From NCBI RefSeq assembly GCF_008693385.1, contig NZ_CP044067.1, positions 2,647,501 to 2,711,500 of the forward strand: a stretch of 64,000 bases of DNA, in the 5' to 3' direction. The position numbers were made by a program, and so were the translations under genes. Of this stretch, positions 1-8,743 are shown piece by piece. The notes under the pieces were generated by a model. That model did not search any database. It was given only the letters and a program-made list of their open reading frames with translations, and was not told the DNA's origin. Within the stretch, counting starts at the first letter, position 1; the number at the start of each line of letters is the position of its first letter. This stretch comes from Cupriavidus pauculus (GTDB lineage: Bacteria; Pseudomonadota; Gammaproteobacteria; Burkholderiales; Burkholderiaceae).

Positions 1-773
1 CGAAAGCGCTCGCCGAAGCCGTCCGTTTCCATGTCGTAGGCATAGCTGCCTTCGGGCAGCTTCGCGATGGCGCGGCGCATCGCGTCTTCGCTCCGCGTGA
101 ACAACGCCTGGGCGAGGTCATCGATACCGGGCAGCGCGTACTCGCGCAGGATGGCGGTGAGCCGTGTGGCGATGAGTTCGACCGCGCCCACCTGTGCCCA
201 GATATCGCCGACCGTCTGCTCGGGCGTCCGCACGTTGGTGCGGATCAGCGACAGCAGCGTTTCGTCCGCCCGATTCGCGCGCAGCAGCGGCATCAGCGGA
301 ATATGGAAGCCTTCTTCGAACAGCTCGCGCGCATCGACCGATCGGATCTTGCCGCCGATATCGGGCACGTGGCCCGCCGTGGCCGCGAAGCCGATCAGCG
401 ATCCGTCGTGGAACAGCGGCTTGACCAGGCAGACGTCGTTCAGGTGGCCGGTGCCGATCCACGGATTGTTGGTGATGTAGATATCGCCGGGCTGCATATT
501 GGCCGCACCGATCCTGGCGAGGGCCGCCTGCACGGTGCGGGGCAGGGTGCCGATGAACGACGGAATGCTGCCGCTGTTCTCGGCCAGCGCGCGGCCGGCT
601 GAATCCGTCACCACCACGGCGAAGTCGTTGGCTTCGGTGGACAGTGTGGAGAACGATGTGCGCACGATCAGCTTCGCGGCTTCGTTGACGACCGAGCGCA
701 CGCGCGTCCAAAATACTTCGAGAAAGATCGGATCGACCGATGCCGCCGATGTCGCTGCATTTGCAATGGCCAT
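1..773 (-). CDS. hyuB: Hydantoinase B / 5-oxoprolinase beta-type subunit (partial)
   Basis: Reading the minus strand from the ATG at 773 gives an uninterrupted frame that runs off the left window edge after about 257 codons, so only the N-terminal half is present. The product starts MAIANAATSAASVDP and continues with FLEVFWTRVRSVVNEAA, a typical HyuB family start, followed later by NNPWIGTGHLNDV and the GHVPDIGG segment that is conserved in the family. HyuB pairs with HyuA in ATP-dependent hydrolysis of hydantoins or 5-oxoproline, or in related carboxylase complexes; the substrate cannot be told from sequence. Its ATG follows the hyuA stop after three bases, so the two are certainly cotranscribed. 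Cytoplasmic. Confidence 0.9.
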   Translation of the reverse strand, partial: MAIANAATSAASVDPIFLEVFWTRVRSVVNEAAKLIVRTSFSTLSTEANDFAVVVTDSAGRALAENSGSIPSFIGTLPRTVQAALARIGAANMQPGDIYITNNPWIGTGHLNDVCLVKPLFHDGSLIGFAATAGHVPDIGGKIRSVDARELFEEGFHIPLMPLLRANRADETLLSLIRTNVRTPEQTVGDIWAQVGAVELIATRLTAILREYALPGIDDLAQALFTRSEDAMRRAIAKLPEGSYAYDMETDGFGERF

Positions 774-776
774 GGC

Positions 777-2888
777 TCACTGCTCCTTGATGGTGATGAC
801 CAGGTTGCCGCTGGCAAGTTGTTCGACATGGCCCTTGGGGCCGACTACGAGCGTCGAGCCCGTGTCCTCGACGAGCAGAGGCCCCTGGGCGGAGAAGCCC
901 ACACGCAGCGCCGAGCGATGGAACACGGGTGTGGACACGTAGCCATGCGCCTCGCGGAAATACACCTCGCGCTCGCCGGACGGCGTGGCACGATCGCCGG
1001 TGTCGAGCGGCTTCGGCGCGAACGCCATGCGCGGCGGCGCTTCGCCGGTGACGCGCAGGTTGACGAGTTCGATCGGGACATTGGGCGGTGTGCGGCCGAA
1101 TTTCTCGCGATAGGCGGACTCGAACGCGGCGGTGAGCGCCTCGCGCATCGCGCCTTCGCCGGCCGTGTCGGCAAGGTAGGGCCCTTCCGGCAGTTCGACG
1201 GACAGCGTGAAACCCTGCCCGACGAAGCGGCCATCGGCATGGCGCGACAGCCTGATGGGGCCGAACGTCGCATCGACGGAGGCCAGCGAATCGCGGACCT
1301 GCGCCTCGAGGTGGCGGAACGCGTCTTCCAGTTCGGCGAGTTGCCCCGTGGACGGACGGAACGTTGCCGTGCGCGAACGGTCGGCCCGCGCGGGCGCGAC
1401 CAGCAGGCCATACGCCGAGGCGACGCCGGCGGCCGGCGGGCAGATGATCGTGTTCACGCCGATCTTCTGCGCGACGTAGTACGCGTGGAGCGGCCCCCCG
1501 CCGCCCGTGCACAGCAGCACGAAGTCGCGCGGATCGCGACCGCGTTCCGCGGCGTGGACGCGCGCGGCGCCGGCCATGTTCTCGGCCACGATGTCGTGCA
1601 TGCCCCATGCGACGTCGAGCGCGCCGATTTGCGTCTGGCCGCCCATCTCGCTGGCGATGCGCGACAGTGCCCCGTGCGCCTTGTCGCGATCGACCTTCAT
1701 GGTGCCGCCCGCGAAGTAGTCGGGATTGAGGTAGCCGAGCACGAGGTTGGCATCGGTGACGGTCGGATCCTGTCCGCCCAGCCCATAGCATGCCGGTCCG
1801 GGTTCCGAACCCGCGCTATGCGGGCCCACCTTCATCAGGCCGAGTTCGTCGCAATGGGCGATGCTGCCGCCGCCCGCGCCGATCTCGATGAGGTCGATGG
1901 TGGTGATGCGAATCGGCAGGCCGCTACCTTCGGCGAAGCGCTTGCGGCGCGCCGCCTCGAAGCCGAACGCGATATAGGGCTTGCCGTGCTCGACGAGGCA
2001 GAGCTTGGCGGTGGTACCGCCCATGTCGAACGCCATGAGGTTGGGCTGGTCGTCGCGATGGCTGTAGTGCGCCGCGGAGATGGCACCGGCCGCGGGGCCC
2101 GATTCGAGCAGTTCGATCGGATTGCGCTTGGCTTCCTCGATATGGGACAGGCCGCCGTTGGACAGCATCAGCAGCACGCCCTTCGGCAGCCCGAGCGCGG
2201 TAAGGCGGCTCTCCAGCGCGTCCAGATACCGCTTGGCCAGCGGCTTGATATAGGCGTTGGCCACCGTGGTCGAGTTGCGCTCGAACTCGCGAATGACGGG
2301 CGCCACGTCGGAGGACAGCGTGACGTGGAGATGCGGAAAGTCCTGCGCGATCCATGCCCGCACCTGCTGCTCGTGGCCGACAAACGCGTACGCATGCAGC
2401 AGGCAGACGGCGATCGATTCGACGCCCTGTTCGACGAGGCCGGCGACGGCCTTGCGCACGTCTTCCGCATCGGGCGCCTCGAGCACGCGGCCATGGCCAT
2501 CGACGCGGCCGCCGATTTCGGCGCGCAGGTTGCGCGGTACGAGCGCGGGCGCCGGTTCGATATGGATGTCGTAGAGGTCGTACTTGCGCTCGTGCCCGAT
2601 CTCGAGCACATCGCGAAAGCCGCGCGTCGTCAGCAGACCCGTGGTGCTGCCGCGCCGCTCGATCAGCGCATTGGTGAAGAGCGTGGTGGCGTGGACCACG
2701 CGGGCGACGCTGCCGGGACGGATATCGCATGCCTGCATCAGCTGCTGCACGCCGTCGGCCACGCCCTGGGCCGGATCCCCGTGTGTGGTCAGGACCTTGA
2801 GGCTATGCAGCGCCCCCTCGTCGTAGTCCAGGGCGACCACGTCCGTGAACGTGCCGCCGATATCGATGCCAATTGCCCAGGTTGTCAA
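777..2888 (-). CDS. hyuA: Hydantoinase A / 5-oxoprolinase alpha-type subunit
   Basis: 703 residues, the normal length for HyuA. The N-terminus carries the ASKHA phosphate-binding motif IGIDIGGTFTDVV and a second glycine-rich ATPase motif AFDMGGTTAKLCLV lies near the middle; the C-terminal half includes CTGGGGPLHA. These are the N-methylhydantoinase A / acetone carboxylase beta family signatures. The start codon is TTG (CAA on the plus strand at 2886-2888) with AGGGG about six bases upstream; no better ATG is visible. It probably forms a complex with the adjacent HyuB. The substrate is uncertain: hydantoin, 5-oxoproline or an acetophenone-like ketone are all possible for this family. Confidence 0.9.
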   Translation of the reverse strand: MTTWAIGIDIGGTFTDVVALDYDEGALHSLKVLTTHGDPAQGVADGVQQLMQACDIRPGSVARVVHATTLFTNALIERRGSTTGLLTTRGFRDVLEIGHERKYDLYDIHIEPAPALVPRNLRAEIGGRVDGHGRVLEAPDAEDVRKAVAGLVEQGVESIAVCLLHAYAFVGHEQQVRAWIAQDFPHLHVTLSSDVAPVIREFERNSTTVANAYIKPLAKRYLDALESRLTALGLPKGVLLMLSNGGLSHIEEAKRNPIELLESGPAAGAISAAHYSHRDDQPNLMAFDMGGTTAKLCLVEHGKPYIAFGFEAARRKRFAEGSGLPIRITTIDLIEIGAGGGSIAHCDELGLMKVGPHSAGSEPGPACYGLGGQDPTVTDANLVLGYLNPDYFAGGTMKVDRDKAHGALSRIASEMGGQTQIGALDVAWGMHDIVAENMAGAARVHAAERGRDPRDFVLLCTGGGGPLHAYYVAQKIGVNTIICPPAAGVASAYGLLVAPARADRSRTATFRPSTGQLAELEDAFRHLEAQVRDSLASVDATFGPIRLSRHADGRFVGQGFTLSVELPEGPYLADTAGEGAMREALTAAFESAYREKFGRTPPNVPIELVNLRVTGEAPPRMAFAPKPLDTGDRATPSGEREVYFREAHGYVSTPVFHRSALRVGFSAQGPLLVEDTGSTLVVGPKGHVEQLASGNLVITIKEQ

Positions 2889-2972
2889 AGGAAGCCCCTA
2901 TCCGTATTCCGCTTGGTATGAGCAGATCATAGGGCGGGGCATTTACAAGTTCCAATGACATGTTTCGATAGA

Positions 2973-2996
2973 TTATTCATCAGCGTTGATAAATAA
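2973..2996. promoter_or_regulatory. Inverted repeat upstream of hyuA
   Basis: TTATTCATCA and TGATAAATAA are separated by four bases and match as inverted arms in nine of ten positions. The site lies about 85 bases upstream of the hyuA start in an AT-rich patch inside GC-rich DNA, so it is a likely regulator binding site for hyuAB. No regulator gene adjoins it within the window. Confidence 0.45.
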
Positions 2997-3101
2997 GTTG
3001 ATGGAGAACCGTTCGAACTGGAAAGACGGGCGGCAATCTGAATCCTCGGTGCGGGAAAAGGGAGAAGAATGGGCTTGCCCTGCCCCTAACGAGGAAGATC
3101 C

Positions 3102-3590
3102 ATGGCATCAGCTGCCGAGTACCTGAAGGCGGGGACCATCGCGCCCGACTTCAGTCTTCACGCGACACCGGACCAGAGCATCGCGCTGCGCGAATTGCGC
3201 GGCCGGCCCGTGGTCCTGGCGTTCTATCCCGCGGACTGGAGTCCGGTCTGCGGCGACGAAATGACGCTCCTCAACGCCACGCGGCACGAGATGGAGGCCT
3301 TTGGCGCCGTCCTGTTGGGGATTTCCGTCGATAGCGTCTGGAGCCATACGGCGTTTGCCGAACAAAGGAAGCTGCATTTCCCGCTGCTCGCGGACTTCGA
3401 ACCGAAGGGCGCCGTGGCGCGCGCCTACGGCGTCTATCGCGAAACGGATGGCACCTCGGAACGCGCGCTGTTCGTCATCGATGGCGACGGCGTGATTCGC
3501 TGGAGCTATGTGTCGCCCATCGCCATCAACCCTGGCGTCGATGGCATTCTCGATGCGCTGGGCCGTCTGCAGGGCAAGGAGCCTCAATGA
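3102..3590 (+). CDS. One-cysteine peroxiredoxin (AhpC/TSA family)
   Basis: 162 residues with the thioredoxin-like peroxiredoxin fold: KAGTIAPDFSL at the N-terminus, FYPADWSPVCGDE around the peroxidatic Cys50, and the usual GISVDSVWSH and HFPLLADF segments. Cys50 is the only cysteine in the protein, so no internal resolving cysteine exists and reduction must come from another thiol. The ATG at 3102 has GAGGAAG about ten bases upstream. The stop overlaps the start of the next gene, which encodes a CPFC thiol oxidoreductase that is an attractive partner. It is expected to reduce hydrogen peroxide or organic hydroperoxides in the cytosol; no signal peptide is seen. Confidence 0.9.
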   Translation: MASAAEYLKAGTIAPDFSLHATPDQSIALRELRGRPVVLAFYPADWSPVCGDEMTLLNATRHEMEAFGAVLLGISVDSVWSHTAFAEQRKLHFPLLADFEPKGAVARAYGVYRETDGTSERALFVIDGDGVIRWSYVSPIAINPGVDGILDALGRLQGKEPQ

Positions 3591-4114
3591 GCCACCTCAC
3601 CATTCCGGTCGGCCCGGCCGATCATCTGCAGGGCAACGCGGACGCACCGCTGGTGCTCGTCGAGTACGGCGACTTCGAGTGTCCGTTCTGCGGGCGCATG
3701 TATCCGATCATCCAGCAGCTGCAGCGCGAACTCGGCGATCGGCTCGCCGTGGTCTATCGCCATTTTCCGCTCGTCGATATGCACCCGCATGCGGGTGCGG
3801 CGGCGATGGTCAGCGAGGCGGCTGCGCACGCGGGCAAGTTCTGGCCGATGCACGACCGGCTCTTCGAAAGCCAGGGCGCCCTCGAGGACGACGATCTGGT
3901 GCGCTACGCGCGCGAGCTCGGTGTGCCCGACGTGCTGGTCCAGCGCGCGTTCGACGGCGACAAGGAATTCGTGGCGAAGATCGAAGCCGACTTCAAGGGG
4001 GGCGTGCGAAGCGGCGTGAATGGCACGCCGTCGCTGTTCCTCAACGGCACTCGCTACGACGGCGCGCCGGACTTCGCGCCGTTGCTGAAGACGCTGGTGC
4101 GCATGCTCGGCTAG
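3587..4114 (+). CDS. DsbA-like thiol oxidoreductase (Thioredoxin_4 type), cytosolic
   Basis: 175 residues with the active site CPFC at Cys32-Cys35 in the context YGDFECPFCGRM, an inserted helical region, and the cis-proline loop SGVNGTPSLFLNG near residue 145-155. There is no signal peptide, so unlike classical DsbA it should act in the cytoplasm. Its ATG overlaps the TGA of the peroxiredoxin gene (ATGA), implying translational coupling. The pairing suggests it reduces or resolves the one-cysteine peroxiredoxin, which is inference. Its stop overlaps the stop of the convergent EgtB-EgtD gene. Confidence 0.88.
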   Translation: MSHLTIPVGPADHLQGNADAPLVLVEYGDFECPFCGRMYPIIQQLQRELGDRLAVVYRHFPLVDMHPHAGAAAMVSEAAAHAGKFWPMHDRLFESQGALEDDDLVRYARELGVPDVLVQRAFDGDKEFVAKIEADFKGGVRSGVNGTPSLFLNGTRYDGAPDFAPLLKTLVRMLG

Positions 4115-6270
4115 CGCGCGGCAAGCTCGAACACGCCGAACGCGGGCGCGTCGCTGATCCAGTGGCGCGTCACCTGCCAGCCCGCATCGACGGCAAGCGC
4201 CGAGAGCGACTCCACCGTGAATTTGTGCGAGTTCTCGGTATGCAGCCGCTCGCCGCGCCGGAACGTGAACGACTGCCCCGCGGCGTGCACGATCTGGTCG
4301 ACGCGGCTGACCAGATGCATCTCGATACGCTGGTGCGCGTCGTTCCAGATGGCGAGGTGGTCGAACGTGTCCGGATCGAAATTCCCATCGAGCTCGCGGT
4401 TGATGCGCACGAGCAGATTCTTGTTGAACCGCGCCGTCACGCCTTCCGCATCGTCGTAGGCGCGCAGCAGCGTCGGCAGATCCTTGACCATGTCCGCACC
4501 GACGATCATGCGGGCATCGGCGCCGAGCATCTCGCGCGCATTGCGCAGGAACTGCGTGGCCTCGTCGTGCGTGAAATTGCCAATGGTCGAGCCCGGGAAG
4601 AACCCGACGCGCGGACGGCCCCGCGTGGCCTCCGGCAGCGCGAACGGCTGCGTGAAATCGGCCTCCAGCGCGTGGACGTGCAACGCCGGATAGCGTTGCG
4701 CAAGCCGCGATACCGCGCCCGCCAGCGCGTCGCCGCTGATATCCACGGGCACATACGCATCGATGCGATCGCTGGCCGCGAGCAGCAGATTCGTCTTCTC
4801 GCTGGCGCCGCTGCCGAATTCGATCAGCGCGGTGCCCTTGGCAAAGGTGGCGACCACATCGCCGGCGATACGCGCCAGCAGCGCGGATTCCGTACGCGTG
4901 GGGTAGTACTCGGGCGTGCGGCAGATCGCCTCGAACAGATCGGAGCCGGTCGCATCGTAGAAGTACTTTGGCGACATCGCCTTGGGATGACCCGACAGGC
5001 CCACGCGCACGTCGCGCGTGAAGTCGTCATGCTCGTCATGGCTGGGATGCCGCCCCGGCGGCTGCGTGCCCGGATCGCGCGCCAGACGCACGCCCGCGAA
5101 CATCCAGCGCATATGCGGATAGAAGAAATTGCGGTACGTTGCCCGTGCGTGGTCCGGCGGCGTCACGCTCGCGCCGCCGCGCAGCACGAGCTGGCTCACC
5201 ATGAACTTGCCGTTGTACTCGCCAATCGCATCCATCGACGCGTGGAAGCCCGGATAGGGGCCGTACGCGGTCTGCGTCCACTGCCATGCCACATCATCGA
5301 CCTGGGTCAGCACCCCGGCGCGCGTGCTGATCTCCCACTCGGCTTCCGACGGCAGGCGCGCACCGGCCCAGCGCGCATAGGCGTTCGCCTCGTAGTAGCT
5401 CACGTGCACGACGGGGGCGTCCCAGTCGATCGAACGCAGGCCGCCGAGAGTCATCTCCTGCCAGCCATGCTCGGAATGCTGCCAGTACAGCGGGGCATCG
5501 AGCTCGCCCGACTTTACGCGTGCCCAGCCATCGGCAAGCCACAGCTCGGGGCGCGTGTAGCCGCCATCGTTGATAAAGCGCAGCCATTCGCCATTGGTCA
5601 CGAGCCGGTCCGCGATCTCGAACGGGGCCACGTAGATCTTGTGGCGCGGCCGCTCGTTGTCGAAGCAGAAGCCGTCGGAGTCGTCGCCGATCTCGACGAG
5701 TCCGCCCTCCATGCGCGCATAGCGCGCGCGGCCGGCGGCACGCGGGCGGGGCCAGCGCGTGTCGTACGCGGGCTTGAGCGGGGACTGCGCGAACAGATGG
5801 AGGATGTCCATCAGCAGCAGTTCCTGGTGCTGTTCCTCGTGCGCGAGGCCCAGATCCATCAGCGATGCGAGCGCGTCGGGCGCGCGCGTCTCGAGCAGCG
5901 CGAGCATCTGCGCGTCGACATGCGCGCGGTAAGCCATCACCTCATCGACGGTCGGCCGGCTCAGCAGCCCGCGAAACGGGCGCGGCTGACGTTCGCCGAT
6001 GGCTTCGTAGTACGAATTGAAGAGATAGCCGTAACTGGCGTCATAGACCTTGTAGCCCGGCAGATGCGGCGTCAGCAGGAACGTCTCGAAGAACCACGTC
6101 GTATGGCCCAGGTGCCATTTGGCGGGACTCGCGTCGGGCATGGACTGGATGGCCATGTCCTCCGCGTTGAGGGGCTCGACCAATGCGAGCGTACGCTGGC
6201 GTACCGCGAGATAACGGCTATACAACGGCGAACGGTGCCCGGCGGGCACGCCTTGGGTCTGCAATGCCAT
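4111..6270 (-). CDS. egtB-egtD: EgtB-EgtD fusion: ergothioneine sulfoxide synthase plus histidine trimethyltransferase
   Basis: 719 residues in one frame. Residues about 1-400 are an EgtB: a DinB-like iron-binding part with WHLGH (His56) and HEEQHQE (His144, His148), then a formylglycine-generating-enzyme-like lectin domain with FDNERPRHKIYV, RLVTNGEWL and RLPSEAEWE. Residues about 415-719 are an EgtD: SPKYFYDATGSDLFEAI, the SAM-binding FGSGASEKT (485-493) and FFPGSTIGNF. A linker of roughly 15 residues rich in His, Asp and Pro joins them. EgtD trimethylates histidine to hercynine and EgtB joins hercynine to a cysteine donor with oxygen. In fungal Egt1 the methyltransferase comes first; here the order is reversed. 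No egtC or egtE is present. A DUF427 gene lies 29 bases upstream on the same strand. Confidence 0.9.
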   Translation of the reverse strand: MALQTQGVPAGHRSPLYSRYLAVRQRTLALVEPLNAEDMAIQSMPDASPAKWHLGHTTWFFETFLLTPHLPGYKVYDASYGYLFNSYYEAIGERQPRPFRGLLSRPTVDEVMAYRAHVDAQMLALLETRAPDALASLMDLGLAHEEQHQELLLMDILHLFAQSPLKPAYDTRWPRPRAAGRARYARMEGGLVEIGDDSDGFCFDNERPRHKIYVAPFEIADRLVTNGEWLRFINDGGYTRPELWLADGWARVKSGELDAPLYWQHSEHGWQEMTLGGLRSIDWDAPVVHVSYYEANAYARWAGARLPSEAEWEISTRAGVLTQVDDVAWQWTQTAYGPYPGFHASMDAIGEYNGKFMVSQLVLRGGASVTPPDHARATYRNFFYPHMRWMFAGVRLARDPGTQPPGRHPSHDEHDDFTRDVRVGLSGHPKAMSPKYFYDATGSDLFEAICRTPEYYPTRTESALLARIAGDVVATFAKGTALIEFGSGASEKTNLLLAASDRIDAYVPVDISGDALAGAVSRLAQRYPALHVHALEADFTQPFALPEATRGRPRVGFFPGSTIGNFTHDEATQFLRNAREMLGADARMIVGADMVKDLPTLLRAYDDAEGVTARFNKNLLVRINRELDGNFDPDTFDHLAIWNDAHQRIEMHLVSRVDQIVHAAGQSFTFRRGERLHTENSHKFTVESLSALAVDAGWQVTRHWISDAPAFGVFELAAR

Positions 6271-6299
6271 GTGTCGTGTCTTTGTTGTGGAGCGCGCGC

Positions 6300-6677
6300 T
6301 CAGGCGCTGACTTCGATGCTGTCGACGCGATCGGGGTAGAACGCGAGATGGCCGGCGATGGACACCACCGCGTCATGCGGGGTTTCGTACGTCCATACCG
6401 CATTGGCGCCGCGATCGCCGGCGCCGGGAATGCTGTAGTACGCGGCATCGCCCTTGTAGGGGCAGTGCGTGCTGTGCGTCGTGCGGGTCAGCTGCGACAT
6501 GTCCGCGTCTTCTCGCGGAATGTAGTAGACGGCCGGGTAGGTGGATTCTTTCAGTACGAGCGCGTGCCGGCTGTCGGCAACCACCTGGCCGCCCGCTGTC
6601 ACGATCACGCGGCCATCGAGCGGCTTGATATCGATGGGATGGTCCGGCCCGGGAATCCTGACGGTCTTGCCTTGCAT
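6300..6677 (-). CDS. DUF427 domain protein
   Basis: 125 residues starting MQGKTVRIPGP, with the DUF427 hallmarks VIVTAGGQVVADSRHALVLKE, YPAVYYIPREDAD and CPYKGDAAYYSI. The start at 6677 is chosen because AGGAGA lies at good spacing; a longer frame upstream has no such support. DUF427 proteins form a small beta-barrel fold; their biochemical role is not established. The gene is 29 bases upstream of the EgtB-EgtD gene on the same strand, so cotranscription and a link to ergothioneine metabolism are plausible but unproven. Confidence 0.82.
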   Translation of the reverse strand: MQGKTVRIPGPDHPIDIKPLDGRVIVTAGGQVVADSRHALVLKESTYPAVYYIPREDADMSQLTRTTHSTHCPYKGDAAYYSIPGAGDRGANAVWTYETPHDAVVSIAGHLAFYPDRVDSIEVSA

Positions 6678-6992
6678 GGCGGTCTCCTCGTCTCGGGTAG
6701 AAAAGTAGGCGCGGCAAGCGCCGCGCCTTGTATCAACCGGGCGTGCGGACGAACAGTCTGACCACGCGCGCTGACACCAATGAAAAAACCGCCACGGAGG
6801 TGACGCGGAGTCGGAAGGAGAGAAGAGCCCCGACCCCAATACGCACGATAGCAAGGTCTGACGCGTCAGAAAAGCGTGAGGACGGAACACACTTTTCTTC
6901 AATGTTGAACAATGTGTGCAAATGCCCGACCAAACGCCCGACCAAATGCCCGACTAAACGCCCGGCACGCGCGCGTGCGCGATCGGCGCGAA
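6678..6992. other. Intergenic region between gntR and the DUF427 gene
   Basis: About 315 bases without a convincing gene. It holds the four-copy 12-base tandem repeat described separately and an AT-richer stretch that must include the promoter of the DUF427-egt transcript. I could not assign a clear -35/-10 pair. Confidence 0.5.
6920..6967. repeat. 12-base tandem repeat, four copies
   Basis: Four head-to-tail units of the form AAAYGCCCGACC, with the last unit diverging at its end (AAACGCCCGGCA). The array sits just past the 3' end of the gntR gene. The 12-base period and regular C/T alternation at the fourth position suggest replication slippage followed by drift. No function is evident. Confidence 0.85.
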
Positions 6993-7676
6993 TCAGCGCG
7001 ATTGTTCCTCGACCCACAGCGACAGGCGCACCTTGTAGGCCTGCTGGATATGCCGCCGTGCGATTTGCTCGGCTTGCGTGGGATTCCGTGCTTCGAGCGC
7101 TTCCACGAGGGCCATGTGTTCCTCGTACGAACCGCGCGCGCGGCCCGGCACGGCGAGGGTCGAGCGGCCCAGCAACGCCATCGACTCGTGCAGCGTGCGC
7201 AGGGTCTTGAGCAGGTAACGGTTATGCGCGCAGCGGTGCAGTGTCTCGTGGAACAGGCGGTTGTTCGCGACGAGCCGTTCGGGATCTTCGGCGAGGAGCA
7301 GGTCTCGTTCGACGATATCGCGCAGCAGCGAGATCTCGACGTCGGTCGCATGGCGCGCGGCCAGCGCGGCCGCGGTGGCCTCCAGCACTTCGCGCATCAC
7401 GTACAGCTCGCTGACCATGCTGGCGTCGAGCTGCGTCACCATCATGCCGCGATTGGGTTCGTTGACGACGAGGCCCTCGGACTCGAGCCGCGACAGCGCC
7501 TCGCGCACGGGGGTGCGCGACAGGCCGAGCGACTCGGCGAGCTCGACCTCGCGCAGGCGCGTGCCCGGCGACAGTTGCCCGGACTGGATGGCGGCCCGCA
7601 GCTGCTGATAGGCCCGTTCGGACCGCGGCAGCGAAGCCTGGCTGCCGTCGGGACCGGAAAGATCGGTAGGAAGCAT
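6993..7676 (-). CDS. GntR family transcriptional regulator (FCD/FadR subfamily)
   Basis: 227 residues. The N-terminal winged helix contains AYQQLRAAIQSGQLSPGTRLREVELAESLGLSRTPVREALSRLESEGLV in overlapping segments, the standard GntR DNA-binding pattern; the C-terminal part (about 95-220) is an all-helical FCD ligand domain with YVMREVLEATAAALAA and HRCAHNRYLLKTL. The ligand is not known. It lies downstream of the terC-like gene on the same strand. None of the oxalate-type operators was seen at its start, so its targets are probably different from the second GntR regulator at 9950. Confidence 0.88.
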   Translation of the reverse strand: MLPTDLSGPDGSQASLPRSERAYQQLRAAIQSGQLSPGTRLREVELAESLGLSRTPVREALSRLESEGLVVNEPNRGMMVTQLDASMVSELYVMREVLEATAAALAARHATDVEISLLRDIVERDLLLAEDPERLVANNRLFHETLHRCAHNRYLLKTLRTLHESMALLGRSTLAVPGRARGSYEEHMALVEALEARNPTQAEQIARRHIQQAYKVRLSLWVEEQSR

Positions 7677-7744
7677 GGAGTGGGGTTATGCGTGACAGCA
7701 ACCGGAGATGATACCCGTTCGCCCGCGGCTGTTGCCGCCCGGGC

Positions 7745-8500
7745 CTAGTGCTTCTTCTTCCTGCGCCGCGCCAGCATGTTCAGCGCCTCCACTGCCACGG
7801 AGAAGGCCATGGCCGTATAGATATACCCCTTCGGCACGTGGTGGCCGAGCCCGTCCGCGATCAGCGTCATGCCGATCATGATCAGGAAGGCCAGCGCCAG
7901 CATGACGATGGTCGGGTTGCGGTTGATGAAGTTGGCCAGCGGCCCTGCCGCGAACAGCATGACCGTCACGGCCACGATCACCGCGACGAACATGATGGGC
8001 ACATGGTCGGTCATACCCACGGCCGTGATGATGCTGTCGATCGAGAACACGATGTCGAGGATCAGGATCTGCCCGATCGCGGCCGCAAAGCCGGGCACGG
8101 CGCGGGCCGCCGCGGCGTCGTCGCCTGGCTCGCCGCCTTCGCCATGGTCGTCGTCGTGTGCCACGTGCTGGTGGATCTCCCGCGTCGCTTTCCAGACGAG
8201 GAACGCGCCGCCGGCAATGAGGATCAGATCCCGCCACGAGATGCCCTTGCCGAAGATCGTGAACACGGGCTCGGTCAGCGACACGATGATGGCGATCGTC
8301 GCCAGCAGGCCGAGGCGCAGGATCAGCGCCAGGCCGATACCGATCCGCCGCGCCTTCTCGCGCGTTTCCTCGGGCAGCTTGTTCGTGAGGATGGAGATGA
8401 AGATGAGGTTGTCGATCCCAAGCACGACTTCCATCGCGATCAGCGTGGCCAGCGCGGCCCATGCCGACGGGTCACGGGCGAGGTCCATCAGCGAATCCAT
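7745..8500 (-). CDS. TerC/YgdQ-family integral membrane protein
   Basis: 251 residues with about seven hydrophobic segments. The family signature is seen in [21 protein letters not shown] near the N-terminus and again as [19 protein letters not shown] in the second half; the acidic residues within these membrane segments are the conserved metal-binding candidates of TerC proteins. A His/Asp-rich loop ([14 protein letters not shown]) sits between the halves, and the C-terminus ends in basic residues RRRKKKH. The ATG at 8500 is preferred over upstream codons because it gives the usual TerC start. Family members are linked to metal ion export or tellurite resistance. Confidence 0.88.
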   Translation of the reverse strand: MDSLMDLARDPSAWAALATLIAMEVVLGIDNLIFISILTNKLPEETREKARRIGIGLALILRLGLLATIAIIVSLTEPVFTIFGKGISWRDLILIAGGAFLVWKATREIHQHVAHDDDHGEGGEPGDDAAAARAVPGFAAAIGQILILDIVFSIDSIITAVGMTDHVPIMFVAVIVAVTVMLFAAGPLANFINRNPTIVMLALAFLIMIGMTLIADGLGHHVPKGYIYTAMAFSVAVEALNMLARRRKKKH

Positions 8501-8683
8501 GCGAACTCCTTGGCGGGTGGGGCACGGGGAACGGGCTGGGCACAGCGGACGACACTTCGATGGTAGTGCAGCAGGCGCTATCTGAGAACAGGAGGATGTC
8601 TGACAGTGCACGTGAACGCCGCGCGGAGGCGGGAAAGATTGCGGTCGTCCCGCAAATTGAGGTTGTCCTGTGCTGGTGTGGAA

Positions 8684-8703
8684 TATAGTATGTGATATAT
8701 CAA
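8684..8703 (-). promoter_or_regulatory. Oxalate-regulon operator, copy 1
   Basis: On the minus strand this reads TTGATATATCACATACTATA, matching the operator shared by five other intergenic regions; it includes the perfect palindrome TGATATATCA. It lies 41 bases before the start of the reductase gene at 8744. A possible promoter (TTGTCC at 8663, TAGTAT at 8686) would place its -10 element inside the operator, which fits repression. Confidence 0.75.
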
Positions 8704-8743
8704 AACAGCTTTTACATAATCTATAGCACTGAGGAGACGACGC

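Noticed and set aside
3508..6339. 943-codon plus-strand frame across the peroxiredoxin, DsbA-like and EgtB-EgtD genes
   Set aside because: It lies opposite a motif-rich EgtB-EgtD protein, is Arg-rich with no recognisable domain and has no ribosome site; this is a GC-rich shadow frame.
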